Shown: positions 7,480-16,114 of the stretch, in pieces
How positions within the stretch are numbered: the first letter of the stretch is position 1
Layout: every line of letters begins with the position of its first letter
Assembly (NCBI GenBank): GCA_017473265.1
Contig: JAFULQ010000015.1
Span: 1-57,843, forward strand
From: Erysipelotrichaceae bacterium
GTDB lineage: Bacteria; Bacillota_I; Bacilli_A; Erysipelotrichales; Erysipelotrichaceae
Direction of reading: 5' to 3'
DNA length: 57,843 nucleotides
Program-made: the position numbers and the translations under genes
Notes under the pieces: generated by a model
Databases searched by the model: none
What the model was told of the DNA's origin: nothing
What the model saw: the letters and a program-made list of their open reading frames with translations, nothing else

Positions 7480-8970
7480 TTACCCCCTAGCCGCATTGAT
7501 AGCTGCTTGAACAGCACTCATAACTGATTTAGATGTAATTGTAGCATTTGTAACTGCATCAACAGTTGCATCAGTACTATCAATTGACATACCTTCAAAT
7601 TGACTCATGAAACGAGAATCCTTAGTTGTATCACCAACATATTCTGTATCAGAGAACTTCACATATTCAACTTTAACAACTGTTCTAGTAGCTGTATCAA
7701 TTGTTACATTGTATACGTTAGGTTGAGCATTATCATAGTGACCAAATGCATAACCATTAGCTTCAACAGTATAAATTACATTGCTTCCATCTTTTGTTTT
7801 ACCTGTAACTTTAGCAGGATAATCAGCAGAATAATCATCAGCTAATGATAAATGTTGAGTTTCAGATAAGAAAGAAGGTTTCTTTGGAGGTTGTGGAACC
7901 ACTGGAGCAATCATTGTAGAAACAACAAATGTTAATCCACAAGCTACAGCCACAACACCAGCTAATAAAGGCATAACCTTTTTGCCCATATTGTATTGAA
8001 CACCAACACATGCACGTTCAATCCATGGTGTTAACATGTTCATTAATAAGATTGAATATAATACACCTTCTGGTAAAGAACCTTTAACACGAATTAATAC
8101 AGTAATTAAACCACATCCAATTGCGAAAATGATTTTACCAGCACGAGTTGTAGGATTTGTTACAGGGTCAGTAGCCATAAATACAGCACCAAATGCAACA
8201 CCACCTGTTAATAAATGGAATACAGGATACCATAAACCAGCACCATGATATAATCCGATAATTAATGCTAATACAAATACTGTACCTAAATAGAATACAG
8301 GAACTCTCCAGTCAATGATGTTACGAACAACTAAGTATACACCTAAAACTAAAATTAAGATTGTGCAAGTTTCCCCTAAAGCACCATCATGCATACCAGT
8401 TAATAAACCGAACATTCCACCGAATTGATCCATGAATTTATCTAATACATCTTGTTGGTTAATAATCCAACCATATGTACCAGCAATAGTCTTAGTTGGA
8501 GTAGCACCAGTAACAACATCTTTAGCTACACTTGTTGCGAAATAAGAGAAAATTACTGCACAACCAGCAGCTGCAGGGTTGAAAATGTTAGTACCAAATC
8601 CACCGAAGAATAATTTAGCAACCACAATCGCAAAGATTGTACCAATGATAACAGGATATACTTGAGTATTTACTGGAACCATTAATACTAAAATAATAGC
8701 AGTAACCCAAGGGAAAGAATCACGTAAGTAATCCAATGGATTTTCCTTAGCTACTAAGATAGCCCATAAAACTTCACAAACAACAGCAGTTACTAATGCG
8801 CTACCCATTAAAATTAAAGTATGAATAACATTACCAATACCGTGTGCTGTAAATTGATAGAATAATGCAAATGCAAATACTACCAATAAGCAAACAGTAA
8901 GTTCTAACATTACTTTTCTTGTACTAGCCCCACAATGGTAATTAGGAGCTGGATTCAATTTAAATTTCAT
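7480..8970 (-). CDS. rnfD: RnfD with a fused C-terminal FMN-binding domain
   Basis: 496 residues, against about 300-350 usual for RnfD. The membrane part (about residues 20-355) has the NqrB/RnfD flavinylation motif DVVTGATP (threonine near 157). After a Pro/Lys linker (VVPQPPKKP), residues 370-496 form a second FMN_bind domain resembling RnfG and ending in DAVTNATITSKSV, whose threonine near 477 fits the ApbE target consensus. The ATG at 8970 is used; a GTG one codon upstream overlaps the rnfC stop. The fusion is seen directly; flavinylation is inferred. Confidence 0.92.
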   Translation of the reverse strand: MKFKLNPAPNYHCGASTRKVMLELTVCLLVVFAFALFYQFTAHGIGNVIHTLILMGSALVTAVVCEVLWAILVAKENPLDYLRDSFPWVTAIILVLMVPVNTQVYPVIIGTIFAIVVAKLFFGGFGTNIFNPAAAGCAVIFSYFATSVAKDVVTGATPTKTIAGTYGWIINQQDVLDKFMDQFGGMFGLLTGMHDGALGETCTILILVLGVYLVVRNIIDWRVPVFYLGTVFVLALIIGLYHGAGLWYPVFHLLTGGVAFGAVFMATDPVTNPTTRAGKIIFAIGCGLITVLIRVKGSLPEGVLYSILLMNMLTPWIERACVGVQYNMGKKVMPLLAGVVAVACGLTFVVSTMIAPVVPQPPKKPSFLSETQHLSLADDYSADYPAKVTGKTKDGSNVIYTVEANGYAFGHYDNAQPNVYNVTIDTATRTVVKVEYVKFSDTEYVGDTTKDSRFMSQFEGMSIDSTDATVDAVTNATITSKSVMSAVQAAINAARG

Positions 8971-8972
8971 CA

Positions 8973-10277
8973 CTATTTACCTCCCTTTTTAGGCGCCATT
9001 GCCAAGACTTGTTTAGCTCTTCTAATACCTTCAGTTACTTTGATATGAGAAGGACAAACATATGTACACATACCACATTCAATACAACGTGCTACTTCTA
9101 ATTTTTCTAACATATCAATATCTTTGATACGTCCAGCATTGTTAATACGTACTGGTTGAATACCAGCAGGACAGAAATCATTACAACGTCCACAACGTAA
9201 ACATCCGATTTCTTTTTCTTCTTTTGCTTCTAATACTGTAACAGCATTCATCGCATGGTGAATTACAAATTGATCATTATTGATAGTTTTACCCATCATA
9301 GGACCACCAGCAATAATATGAACGTTTTCTTTGCTATATCCACCTAATTGTTTAATAATTTCCCCAACAGGAACACCAACTGGAACTAAAACGTTAGCAG
9401 GATTTGCTAATGCTTCACCAGAGAATGTAACCATCTTAGAAACGATAGGTTCACCTGTTTTCATAGCTCTTGCTAAAGATAAAGCTGTTGTAGAGTTATT
9501 TACAACAATACCAATTTCACTAGGTAAACGATCATAACGTTTCTTAGTTACTTGATAAATTAATGTACGTTCCCAACCCATTGGATATACATCAGGAACT
9601 TCTTTAATTTCTACACCCTCAACATTTGCTACAGCTTCTTTCATTACTGGGATAATATCTTTCTTAGTTTCTTTGATTGCAATATAAGCAACTTCAGCAT
9701 CACAAGCTTTTTTCATAGCCACAACACCTTCAACTAATAAAGCTAACTCAGCTTCAGTAACTTTATAGTCTGCAGTAATATAAGGTTCACATTCAACATC
9801 ATTAATAATTAATGTTTGAATCTTGTTCGCTGGATTATATTTGACATAAGTAGGGAAGCCAGCGCCACCGCATCCTACCATACCACTATTTTTCATAAAC
9901 TCAACGATTTCTTCTCTTGTTGCAGTTTTATAATCTAATGGTTCGATATCAAACTTCTTAGTGTAATTACCATCGTTAGCAATTACGATGTGCTCTACTA
10001 ATTTCAAGCTACCATGCATTCTTTTTTCAATTCCTAAAACTGTTCCAGAAACACTAGAGAACAATGGAACTGTAAAATGATCATTACGCACAGCAAGTCT
10101 AGTACCTACACAAACTGCATCGCCTTCTTTAACTAGTACTTCAAACTTTGTACTTCCCATGCTAATTAAAGGAATATACACTTTTTCACCAGCTAAAACT
10201 TTTACGACTTCAGTATGAGCAGTCAATTCTTTTTTACCATCAACATGCTTGCGCATTGGACCTGTAAATAATGACAT
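8973..10277 (-). CDS. rnfC: Electron transport complex subunit RnfC
   Basis: 434-residue peripheral subunit that binds NADH and FMN and exchanges electrons with NAD. The glycine-rich loop CGGAGFPTYVKY, an SLBB region and two 4Fe4S motifs (GCLRCGRCNDFCP and CIECGMCTYVCP near residues 366-415) are all present. The start at 10277 (MSLFTGPMRK) follows AAGGGAG; the longer upstream frame would begin at or before the transcription start predicted from the -10 at 10315-10320. First gene of the operon C-D-G-E-A-small protein-B. Confidence 0.95.
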   Translation of the reverse strand: MSLFTGPMRKHVDGKKELTAHTEVVKVLAGEKVYIPLISMGSTKFEVLVKEGDAVCVGTRLAVRNDHFTVPLFSSVSGTVLGIEKRMHGSLKLVEHIVIANDGNYTKKFDIEPLDYKTATREEIVEFMKNSGMVGCGGAGFPTYVKYNPANKIQTLIINDVECEPYITADYKVTEAELALLVEGVVAMKKACDAEVAYIAIKETKKDIIPVMKEAVANVEGVEIKEVPDVYPMGWERTLIYQVTKKRYDRLPSEIGIVVNNSTTALSLARAMKTGEPIVSKMVTFSGEALANPANVLVPVGVPVGEIIKQLGGYSKENVHIIAGGPMMGKTINNDQFVIHHAMNAVTVLEAKEEKEIGCLRCGRCNDFCPAGIQPVRINNAGRIKDIDMLEKLEVARCIECGMCTYVCPSHIKVTEGIRRAKQVLAMAPKKGGK

Positions 10278-10314
10278 TACAAATTCTCCCTTCTGAATAA
10301 TCATATTCTTCAAT

Positions 10315-10320
10315 ATTATA
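10315..10320 (-). promoter_or_regulatory. -10 element of the rnf operon
   Basis: TATAAT with TGC immediately upstream (extended -10); a weak TGATAC lies 17 nt further up. It gives a leader of about 30 nt before rnfC. Confidence 0.7.
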
Positions 10321-10394
10321 GCACTATTCTCAAAAATGTATCACACTATTTTCATTTTTTATTTACATAATTATGGGCATAAAAGATACACTTA

Positions 10395-10403
10395 TGCTAT
10401 AAT
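10395..10403 (+). promoter_or_regulatory. Extended -10 element of apbE
   Basis: TGCTATAAT on the plus strand, back to back with the rnf promoter about 80 nt away, so flavin transferase and its substrates share one regulatory interval. No convincing -35 is present. Confidence 0.65.
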
Positions 10404-10422
10404 GTCCCCGGTGATGAAAGAA

Positions 10423-11535
10423 ATGAAAAAGTTATTCGTATTATTTATTTTATTATGTACACTTTTTGGATGTACACCAAAAGAACCTGTTTACAACAAA
10501 TACCCTAAAGTCATTTTAGGTTTTGACACTATGATTACCATGAATGCCTATGCAACAAACGATAAAGATGCTCTAACCTATTCACAAATCTTAGAAAATG
10601 CATTCACAAAATACAATCAATTATTTGACAAATACAACGATTATGAAGGCGTAAACAACATTAAAACCATTAATGATAATGCTGGAAAACAAAAAGTAAC
10701 CGTTGAACAACCAATTATTGATTTATTATTACTTGCGAAAGAATACACAGAAATTACCAATGGCACATTTGATATTACTATGGGAAACACTATGGTTTTA
10801 TGGCACAACTATCGTGATCAAGGAGAACAAATCAATTTAAGCGGAAGTGATGATGTTCCACTTCCTACTACTAAAGAATTACAAGAAAGCGCAAAATACG
10901 CTGGTTGGAAATATGTAGAAATCGATGATGAAAACAACACAGTATACATTACAAATGAACATGTATCACTAGATGTTGGAGCTATCGCAAAAGGATATAC
11001 AACAGAAGTTGTAGCTCAAGAACTTGAAAAAGCTGGTATGTTATTTGGAAATGTCAATGGTGGCGGAAATGTCCGTGTAGTTGGTAATAAAGTTGATGGA
11101 AAACCTTGGAGTGTTGGAATTGCTAATCCAAATGATCCATATGGAGATACAGTCACAACTATTTATACCGGTGGAAACATGTCTGTAGTAACTAGTGGTG
11201 ATTACCAACGTTACTTTGTTTCAAATGGTAAAATTTATAGCCATATCATTGATCCAGATACATTGTTCCCTGCTACACACCATCGTTCAGTTACCATCGT
11301 AACAGAAGATTCTGGTGTAGCGGATATCCTATCTACTGCACTATATGTTATGGACTTAGAAGAAGGATTACAATTTGTAGAAAACTATAACAAAACACAA
11401 GAAAAACCTGTTGCTGTTGTTTGGGTATATGATGTAGACAATCACCCTGAATCTAGTTTAGGTAAAGAACTAAATGGTGTTTATATTGTAGCTACAGAAA
11501 ACATTCAAGAAAACTTAAGAGAGTTTGGTAAGTAA
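10423..11535 (+). CDS. apbE: ApbE family FAD:protein FMN transferase (lipoprotein)
   Basis: 370 residues. The signal peptide ends in the lipobox LFGC, giving a membrane-anchored extracytoplasmic lipoprotein. ApbE motifs include the N-terminal GFDTMITM, the DVGAIAKGY segment, VNGGGNVRVVG and the metal-binding region VTSGDYQRYF with HIIDP. It transfers FMN from FAD to threonines of RnfG and RnfD. The ATG at 10423 is used because GGTGAT lies 7 nt before it and the -10 element at 10398-10403 excludes the much longer upstream frame. Divergent from rnfC. Confidence 0.94.
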   Translation: MKKLFVLFILLCTLFGCTPKEPVYNKYPKVILGFDTMITMNAYATNDKDALTYSQILENAFTKYNQLFDKYNDYEGVNNIKTINDNAGKQKVTVEQPIIDLLLLAKEYTEITNGTFDITMGNTMVLWHNYRDQGEQINLSGSDDVPLPTTKELQESAKYAGWKYVEIDDENNTVYITNEHVSLDVGAIAKGYTTEVVAQELEKAGMLFGNVNGGGNVRVVGNKVDGKPWSVGIANPNDPYGDTVTTIYTGGNMSVVTSGDYQRYFVSNGKIYSHIIDPDTLFPATHHRSVTIVTEDSGVADILSTALYVMDLEEGLQFVENYNKTQEKPVAVVWVYDVDNHPESSLGKELNGVYIVATENIQENLREFGK

Positions 11536-11539
11536 GCTA

Positions 11540-11567
11540 GAGGGGAATTTCCCCTCTTTTCTTTTTT
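11540..11567 (+). terminator. Terminator of apbE
   Basis: GAGGGG and CCCCTC pair around AATTT, followed by TTTTCTTTTTT, 5 nt after the apbE stop codon. Confidence 0.85.
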
Positions 11568-11596
11568 ATGTTATAGTAAAGATGTGGAGGTATTTT

Positions 11597-11917
11597 ATGA
11601 ATAAAATCAATCTGCTTAGTTGTTTACTTATCTTTATTCTTTATGCATTTTGTGTACTAAACAATATTGATGTCTTTCTTATATTATGGGCATTACTTGC
11701 TGTATTAGGTCTATTATTCCTACTTGTTGATGGAATTGGCTTAAATCTATCCAATAAAAAAACAGGTACCTTCCAAGAAGTTGCACCTGAAGAAATCAAT
11801 CGTCAAATTGAACTAAGAAGACAAGCAGCATTTGATAAATCCAAATTTACAACTTGGATTTGTTATATTGGCTTCGCATTATTCCTTTGTTTGTTACATA
11901 CCTATATCTTCTTATAA
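11597..11917 (+). CDS. Small hypothetical membrane protein
   Basis: 106 residues with three predicted transmembrane segments (about 5-23, 28-47 and 84-104). Between the second and third is a charged stretch, QEVAPEEINRQIELRRQ. The family is not recognised. The start follows GGAGG by 6 nt; a TATAGT -10 lies just upstream, after the apbE terminator, so it is probably its own unit. No function is proposed. Confidence 0.65.
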   Translation: MNKINLLSCLLIFILYAFCVLNNIDVFLILWALLAVLGLLFLLVDGIGLNLSNKKTGTFQEVAPEEINRQIELRRQAAFDKSKFTTWICYIGFALFLCLLHTYIFL

Positions 11918-11923
11918 TAAAAC

Positions 11924-11948
11924 AAGCTGACAAAATGTCAGCTTTTAT
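11924..11948. terminator. Bidirectional terminator
   Basis: AAGCTGAC and GTCAGCTT form an 8-bp stem with loop AAAAT, between convergent genes and flanked by A- and T-runs. Confidence 0.85.
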
Positions 11949-12559
11949 TTTACATTCACAACTTGAATACCATTACTTGCCATAATATCACAAGCAACTT
12001 CATTCCACTTCATATGATCATGTACCCCTTCAATACCATAAGTCTCAATCATATTGATTGGTACAATAATACGTTTATCCACCATTTGATGTTCATTAAA
12101 ATAGGTATTTAGACATAACGCAAACGTTAATACACAAATATCACTACAACAACCTACTAACACCAAATCTTGATATTGATCTAAATCATTCTTCAAGATT
12201 TCTTGCATAACTGGCGCAAAGAAAGCATTCGTACTATTTTTAAGAACAACTTTCCCATTGATATATCCCTTTAATTCATCAATTACTGCTGACTCATTTG
12301 AACCAATTAAACAATGAGTAGGATATGATACAAATTCACGTGCATCTTCAGGATGAGAATCACAAATAAACACACGATCTTCTACCTTTTCTAATAACAT
12401 TTGAATATTAGGTACAATATTCATAATACGAGAATCAGCTAAAGCCCCTTCTTTCACAAAACCATTAATCATATCAATAACAAATACTAATGGATTTTTC
12501 AAATCACTACTATCCATATTTTGAATGTTATCAAGATATTCTTTTCTTACTTCTGCCAT
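11945..12559 (-). CDS. Isochorismatase-fold hydrolase, probably nicotinamidase
   Basis: 204 residues. The cysteine-hydrolase triad is visible as VIDMINGF (Asp), LKNSTNAF (Lys) and GCCSDICV (nucleophilic Cys). The metal-binding pattern CDSHPEDAREF...YPTHC matches nicotinamidases, which convert nicotinamide to nicotinate for NAD recycling. The ATG at 12559 follows GAGGTGAG; a GTG upstream lies within that site. Other isochorismatase-like amidases cannot be excluded. Confidence 0.78.
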   Translation of the reverse strand: MAEVRKEYLDNIQNMDSSDLKNPLVFVIDMINGFVKEGALADSRIMNIVPNIQMLLEKVEDRVFICDSHPEDAREFVSYPTHCLIGSNESAVIDELKGYINGKVVLKNSTNAFFAPVMQEILKNDLDQYQDLVLVGCCSDICVLTFALCLNTYFNEHQMVDKRIIVPINMIETYGIEGVHDHMKWNEVACDIMASNGIQVVNVK

Positions 12560-12588
12560 GACACTCACCTCTACATTTATTATAATCT

Positions 12589-13575
12589 TTAGATTACATA
12601 CTGTCTACAGGAATCAAAAGCACTCGCAATAGGATACATAGATAATTCTTCTTTACTTACCCATAATCCATCACATGGATGTTGTAATTCCACCACATAT
12701 ACTTGCATATGCCATTCAATATGCGAAAAGACATGTACATAAGATTGTGCATATTCATTAGAAATAATGTTCTGACCACTTATCCAATCATTCCCTACTT
12801 CATTATAAAATTCATAAAGATTTGCTAATAAGCCTTTAGAATCTCGTTTGCGAATCAAATAACGACTGTTACATTTCACAATATATACATTCCTATGTTC
12901 AATTCTACGTTCTTTCTTCTTCCCTTTTACAGGATATTCATAGATTTTACCCTTTTGATAACTTAAACAAGCATCCGATATAGGACAAATATTACACCTA
13001 CTAGCACCATTTCCAATACAAACACAAGCACCTAGTTCCATCATAGCCTGATTAAAATCACCACTCGCATCTGGAATCAAAGTATCCAATTGCTTCTTAA
13101 CATAATCCTTCGTCTTTTGTTTACTAATATCTTCATCCAACATAAACAAGCGACTATATACTCGTAATACATTACCGTCCACAGCACTTTGTTTTTCATT
13201 ATGACAAATACTACTAATTGCCGCAGCTGTATAACTACCAATACCCGGTAACTCTAACAACTCCTCATACGATTTAGGCAATTCGCCATTATAATGATTT
13301 ACACAATATTTCGCACTCTTATGAATATTCCTTGCACGATTATAATATCCCAAACCTTCCCAACATTTTAATACTTCCATTTCATCCGCATTAGCCAAAG
13401 CTTCAATGCTTGGAAAATGAGCTAACCAACGGTGATAATAGTCAATTACCGCTTCCACACGCGTTTGTTGTAACATAATTTCTGAAATCCATACATGATA
13501 TGGATCTATATTTCTTCTCCATGGTAAATCACGCTTTTCTTGGTTATACCATGCTAATAATTGTTCTTGCCACAT
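12589..13575 (-). CDS. mutY: A/G-specific adenine glycosylase MutY
   Basis: 328 residues. Base-excision glycosylase that removes adenine mispaired with 8-oxoguanine. The HhH-GPD core contains the catalytic glutamate (WISEIMLQQTR), the hairpin LPGIGSYTAAAI and the catalytic aspartate (AVDGNVLRV). A 4Fe4S motif follows (CIGNGASRCNICPISDAC), with seven rather than the usual six residues between the first two cysteines. A shortened NUDIX-like C-terminal domain ends the protein. The start at 13575 is 6 nt after GAGGG; the frame further upstream lies beyond the -10. Confidence 0.93.
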   Translation of the reverse strand: MWQEQLLAWYNQEKRDLPWRRNIDPYHVWISEIMLQQTRVEAVIDYYHRWLAHFPSIEALANADEMEVLKCWEGLGYYNRARNIHKSAKYCVNHYNGELPKSYEELLELPGIGSYTAAAISSICHNEKQSAVDGNVLRVYSRLFMLDEDISKQKTKDYVKKQLDTLIPDASGDFNQAMMELGACVCIGNGASRCNICPISDACLSYQKGKIYEYPVKGKKKERRIEHRNVYIVKCNSRYLIRKRDSKGLLANLYEFYNEVGNDWISGQNIISNEYAQSYVHVFSHIEWHMQVYVVELQHPCDGLWVSKEELSMYPIASAFDSCRQYVI

Positions 13576-13593
13576 ATACATCCCTCGCAAATT

Positions 13594-13602
13594 AGTATAG
13601 CA
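13594..13602 (-). promoter_or_regulatory. Extended -10 element of mutY
   Basis: TGCTATACT on the minus strand, about 20 nt upstream of the start. It faces away from the yitT promoter, whose TGATACAAT lies near 13650. Confidence 0.55.
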
Positions 13603-13688
13603 CAACCATAAGATTATTTTGCGTTTTGTGCTTTTGAAAACAGTTATGAAGTGATACAATAAAACACATAGACAAAGAGGTAGACCAT

Positions 13689-14567
13689 ATGACATATAAC
13701 CACTATTTAACAAACCTAAAAAATTATTCCTTAGTTATTGGTGGAACCATTATTTATGCAATTGCTGTAAATGTTTTTATGCTTCCTATTGGACTCTATA
13801 ACTCAGGAGTCATGGGTATTGCACAAATTATTCGTACCCTATTTTTAAATATTACCCATTTACAACTTCCTTTTGATATTGCGGGTATATTATATTTTAT
13901 TTTTAACATTCCTTTATTTTTAATTGGATATCGCTCCATTTCTAAATCATTTATTCAAAAAACCTTATTATCAGTAATCTTACAAACTATTTTATTATCC
14001 ATTATTCCGATTCCTACAACACCAATTATGAACGATATGTTATCAAACATTTTAATTGGAGCTGTACTTGCGGGAATTGGTTGTGGTGCTTGTTTAATGG
14101 GAGAAGCTTGTGCTGGTGGTACGGATATTTTAGGCATGTATGCAGCCATTCATTGGAAAGAAATATCAGTAGGCAAATTATCTACCGTAATTAATATGTG
14201 TATTTATATTTGCTGTGCATTATTATTCAATATTCAAGTTGCTTTATATTCAGCATTATTCTCTATCGTTATGGGATTAGTTATTGATAAAACACACTTA
14301 CAAAATATTGAACTATGTGTCATGATTTTCACTAAAAAACAAGATGTAACTCCAATGATTCTTAAAGAAATTCGTCGTGGTGTTACTTGTTGGAATGGAC
14401 AAGGCGCTTACACTAAAGATGATGTAAATATTTTAGTTACTGTTATTTCCAAATATGAATTAGATGCATTGAAAGAAAAAATACAAGAACTTGATCCAAA
14501 TGCCTTTATTATTGTACATGAAGGCTTACAAGTAACTGGTGGCTTTGAAAAACGTCTAGTACGTTAG
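13689..14567 (+). CDS. YitT family membrane protein
   Basis: 292 residues with five or six transmembrane segments (YitT_membrane) and a C-terminal cytoplasmic DUF2179 domain (about 215-285). Family landmarks include NSGVMGIAQI, the AGGTDILGMY loop and RGVTCWNGQGAYTKDD. The transport or signalling role of the family is not established. GAGGT precedes the ATG. It is 9 nt upstream of the carboxypeptidase gene, so the pair is co-transcribed. Confidence 0.88.
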   Translation: MTYNHYLTNLKNYSLVIGGTIIYAIAVNVFMLPIGLYNSGVMGIAQIIRTLFLNITHLQLPFDIAGILYFIFNIPLFLIGYRSISKSFIQKTLLSVILQTILLSIIPIPTTPIMNDMLSNILIGAVLAGIGCGACLMGEACAGGTDILGMYAAIHWKEISVGKLSTVINMCIYICCALLFNIQVALYSALFSIVMGLVIDKTHLQNIELCVMIFTKKQDVTPMILKEIRRGVTCWNGQGAYTKDDVNILVTVISKYELDALKEKIQELDPNAFIIVHEGLQVTGGFEKRLVR

Positions 14568-14576
14568 GAGGGTTAT

Positions 14577-16079
14577 ATGAATACACAAGAATTAGTAAAA
14601 CAATATCAAGAATGGGAATTAAAACTAAGTGCTTATACTTTAGCTTTAAGCACAATGGGTTTTGATTCAAGAACCATTGCCCCAACAAATGGAAGTGCTT
14701 ATCGTAACAAACGTAATGCCTATTTAGTTGGTGAATATTTCTCTATTGTTAATGATGAAAACATTTTAGAAGTCATGAAACAATTAAGTACGAAAGAAGA
14801 TTTAGATGAAAAAACAAAACGTGCAATTAATTATCGTTTAGCTGATATTGCCAAAATCAATTGTATTCCTAAAGAAGAGTATGTGAAATACGATGAATTA
14901 GCTTCTATTAGTTATGATAAATGGTATGAAGCGAAACATAATAATGACTATGCCCTATTTGAACCATATTTAAAAGAAACAATCTTAACAAAAAAACGTT
15001 TCCTAGAATATCGTAATAAAAATAACGCATTATACAATCTAGCACTAGACGATTATGAAATAGGTATGACTATGGAAGAATATGATGAATTTTTTAGCTT
15101 AATTAAAGAAAAACTAGTACCATTAATTCATCAAATTAGTCAAAAACAAGATGAAGTAGACACTTCTTTCTTCAATCAAAAGTTTGACATTGAAAAACAA
15201 AGAATTTTTATGAACCAAATGATGAATTATTTAGGATTCACAAAAGATTGGGGTTACTTATCAGAAAGTGAACACCCATTTACAAGTGGTTTCTCAATTA
15301 ATGATGTTCGTATTACCACTCGCTATATTGAAGACAATCTAATTTCTAGTATCTTCTCTATTATTCATGAAATTGGACATGCGACCTATAATCATCAAAT
15401 TGATGAACGCTTTGATGGAACTTATTTAGTAGATAATATCACTAGTGGTTTACATGAATCACAATCTCGCTTATTTGAGAACTATTTAGGACGTTCTGAT
15501 GCCTTCTGGGATAACAACTATCAAACATTACAAAATCTTTTCCCAGAGCAATTAAAAGACGTTACACAAGAAATGTTTGTTAGAGCTATTAATGCTTCTT
15601 GTCCTTCATTAATTCGTACAGAAGCCGATGAATTAACCTATCCAATTCATATTTATATTCGTTATGAAATGGAAAAAGCGATTATGGACGGTTCAATGAC
15701 ACTAGAACAACTTAATGAAAAATGGAAAGACTTATACGAAGAAAACTTAGGTATTCGTCCTGATACAGATACAGATGGCATCTTACAAGATGTACACTGG
15801 TCAGATGGTTCTTTTGGTTACTTCCCTACTTACGCTTTAGGTAGTGCCTATGCTGCTCAATTCTATCAAGCTATGAGAAAAGACATTGATGTAGACGATT
15901 GCTTACGTAATAATAACTTCAATGCAATCAAGTTATGGTTAAAAGAACACATTCATAAAGATGGTGGTTTATTAACACCAAAAGAAGTATTACTTCGTGC
16001 AACAAATGAACCATTCAATCCAAATTACTACATCGACTATTTAACAAATAAATATAAAAAACTATATAATATCGACTAA
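14577..16079 (+). CDS. M32 family metallocarboxypeptidase
   Basis: 500-residue cytosolic zinc carboxypeptidase of the Thermus Taq type. The zinc motif HEIGH is at residues 264-268, and the third ligand region LHESQSRLFEN follows about 30 residues later. IRTEADELTYPIHIYIRYEME and GIRPDTDTDGILQDVHWSDGS-type segments are hallmarks of the family. Length is typical. The start is preceded by GGAGGG. Likely role is peptide recycling. Confidence 0.93.
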   Translation: MNTQELVKQYQEWELKLSAYTLALSTMGFDSRTIAPTNGSAYRNKRNAYLVGEYFSIVNDENILEVMKQLSTKEDLDEKTKRAINYRLADIAKINCIPKEEYVKYDELASISYDKWYEAKHNNDYALFEPYLKETILTKKRFLEYRNKNNALYNLALDDYEIGMTMEEYDEFFSLIKEKLVPLIHQISQKQDEVDTSFFNQKFDIEKQRIFMNQMMNYLGFTKDWGYLSESEHPFTSGFSINDVRITTRYIEDNLISSIFSIIHEIGHATYNHQIDERFDGTYLVDNITSGLHESQSRLFENYLGRSDAFWDNNYQTLQNLFPEQLKDVTQEMFVRAINASCPSLIRTEADELTYPIHIYIRYEMEKAIMDGSMTLEQLNEKWKDLYEENLGIRPDTDTDGILQDVHWSDGSFGYFPTYALGSAYAAQFYQAMRKDIDVDDCLRNNNFNAIKLWLKEHIHKDGGLLTPKEVLLRATNEPFNPNYYIDYLTNKYKKLYNID

Positions 16080-16085
16080 CAAAAA

Positions 16086-16112
16086 AATACCTGTTATCTA
16101 ACAGGTATTTTT
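16086..16112. terminator. Bidirectional terminator
   Basis: AATACCTGTT and AACAGGTATT pair around ATCT, between the convergent carboxypeptidase and Na/Pi symporter genes, with A- and T-runs outside. Confidence 0.85.
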
Positions 16113-16114
16113 CA

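Noticed and set aside
10336-10422. N-terminal extension of ApbE
   Set aside because: The extra residues would precede the signal peptide and are encoded upstream of the predicted transcription start.
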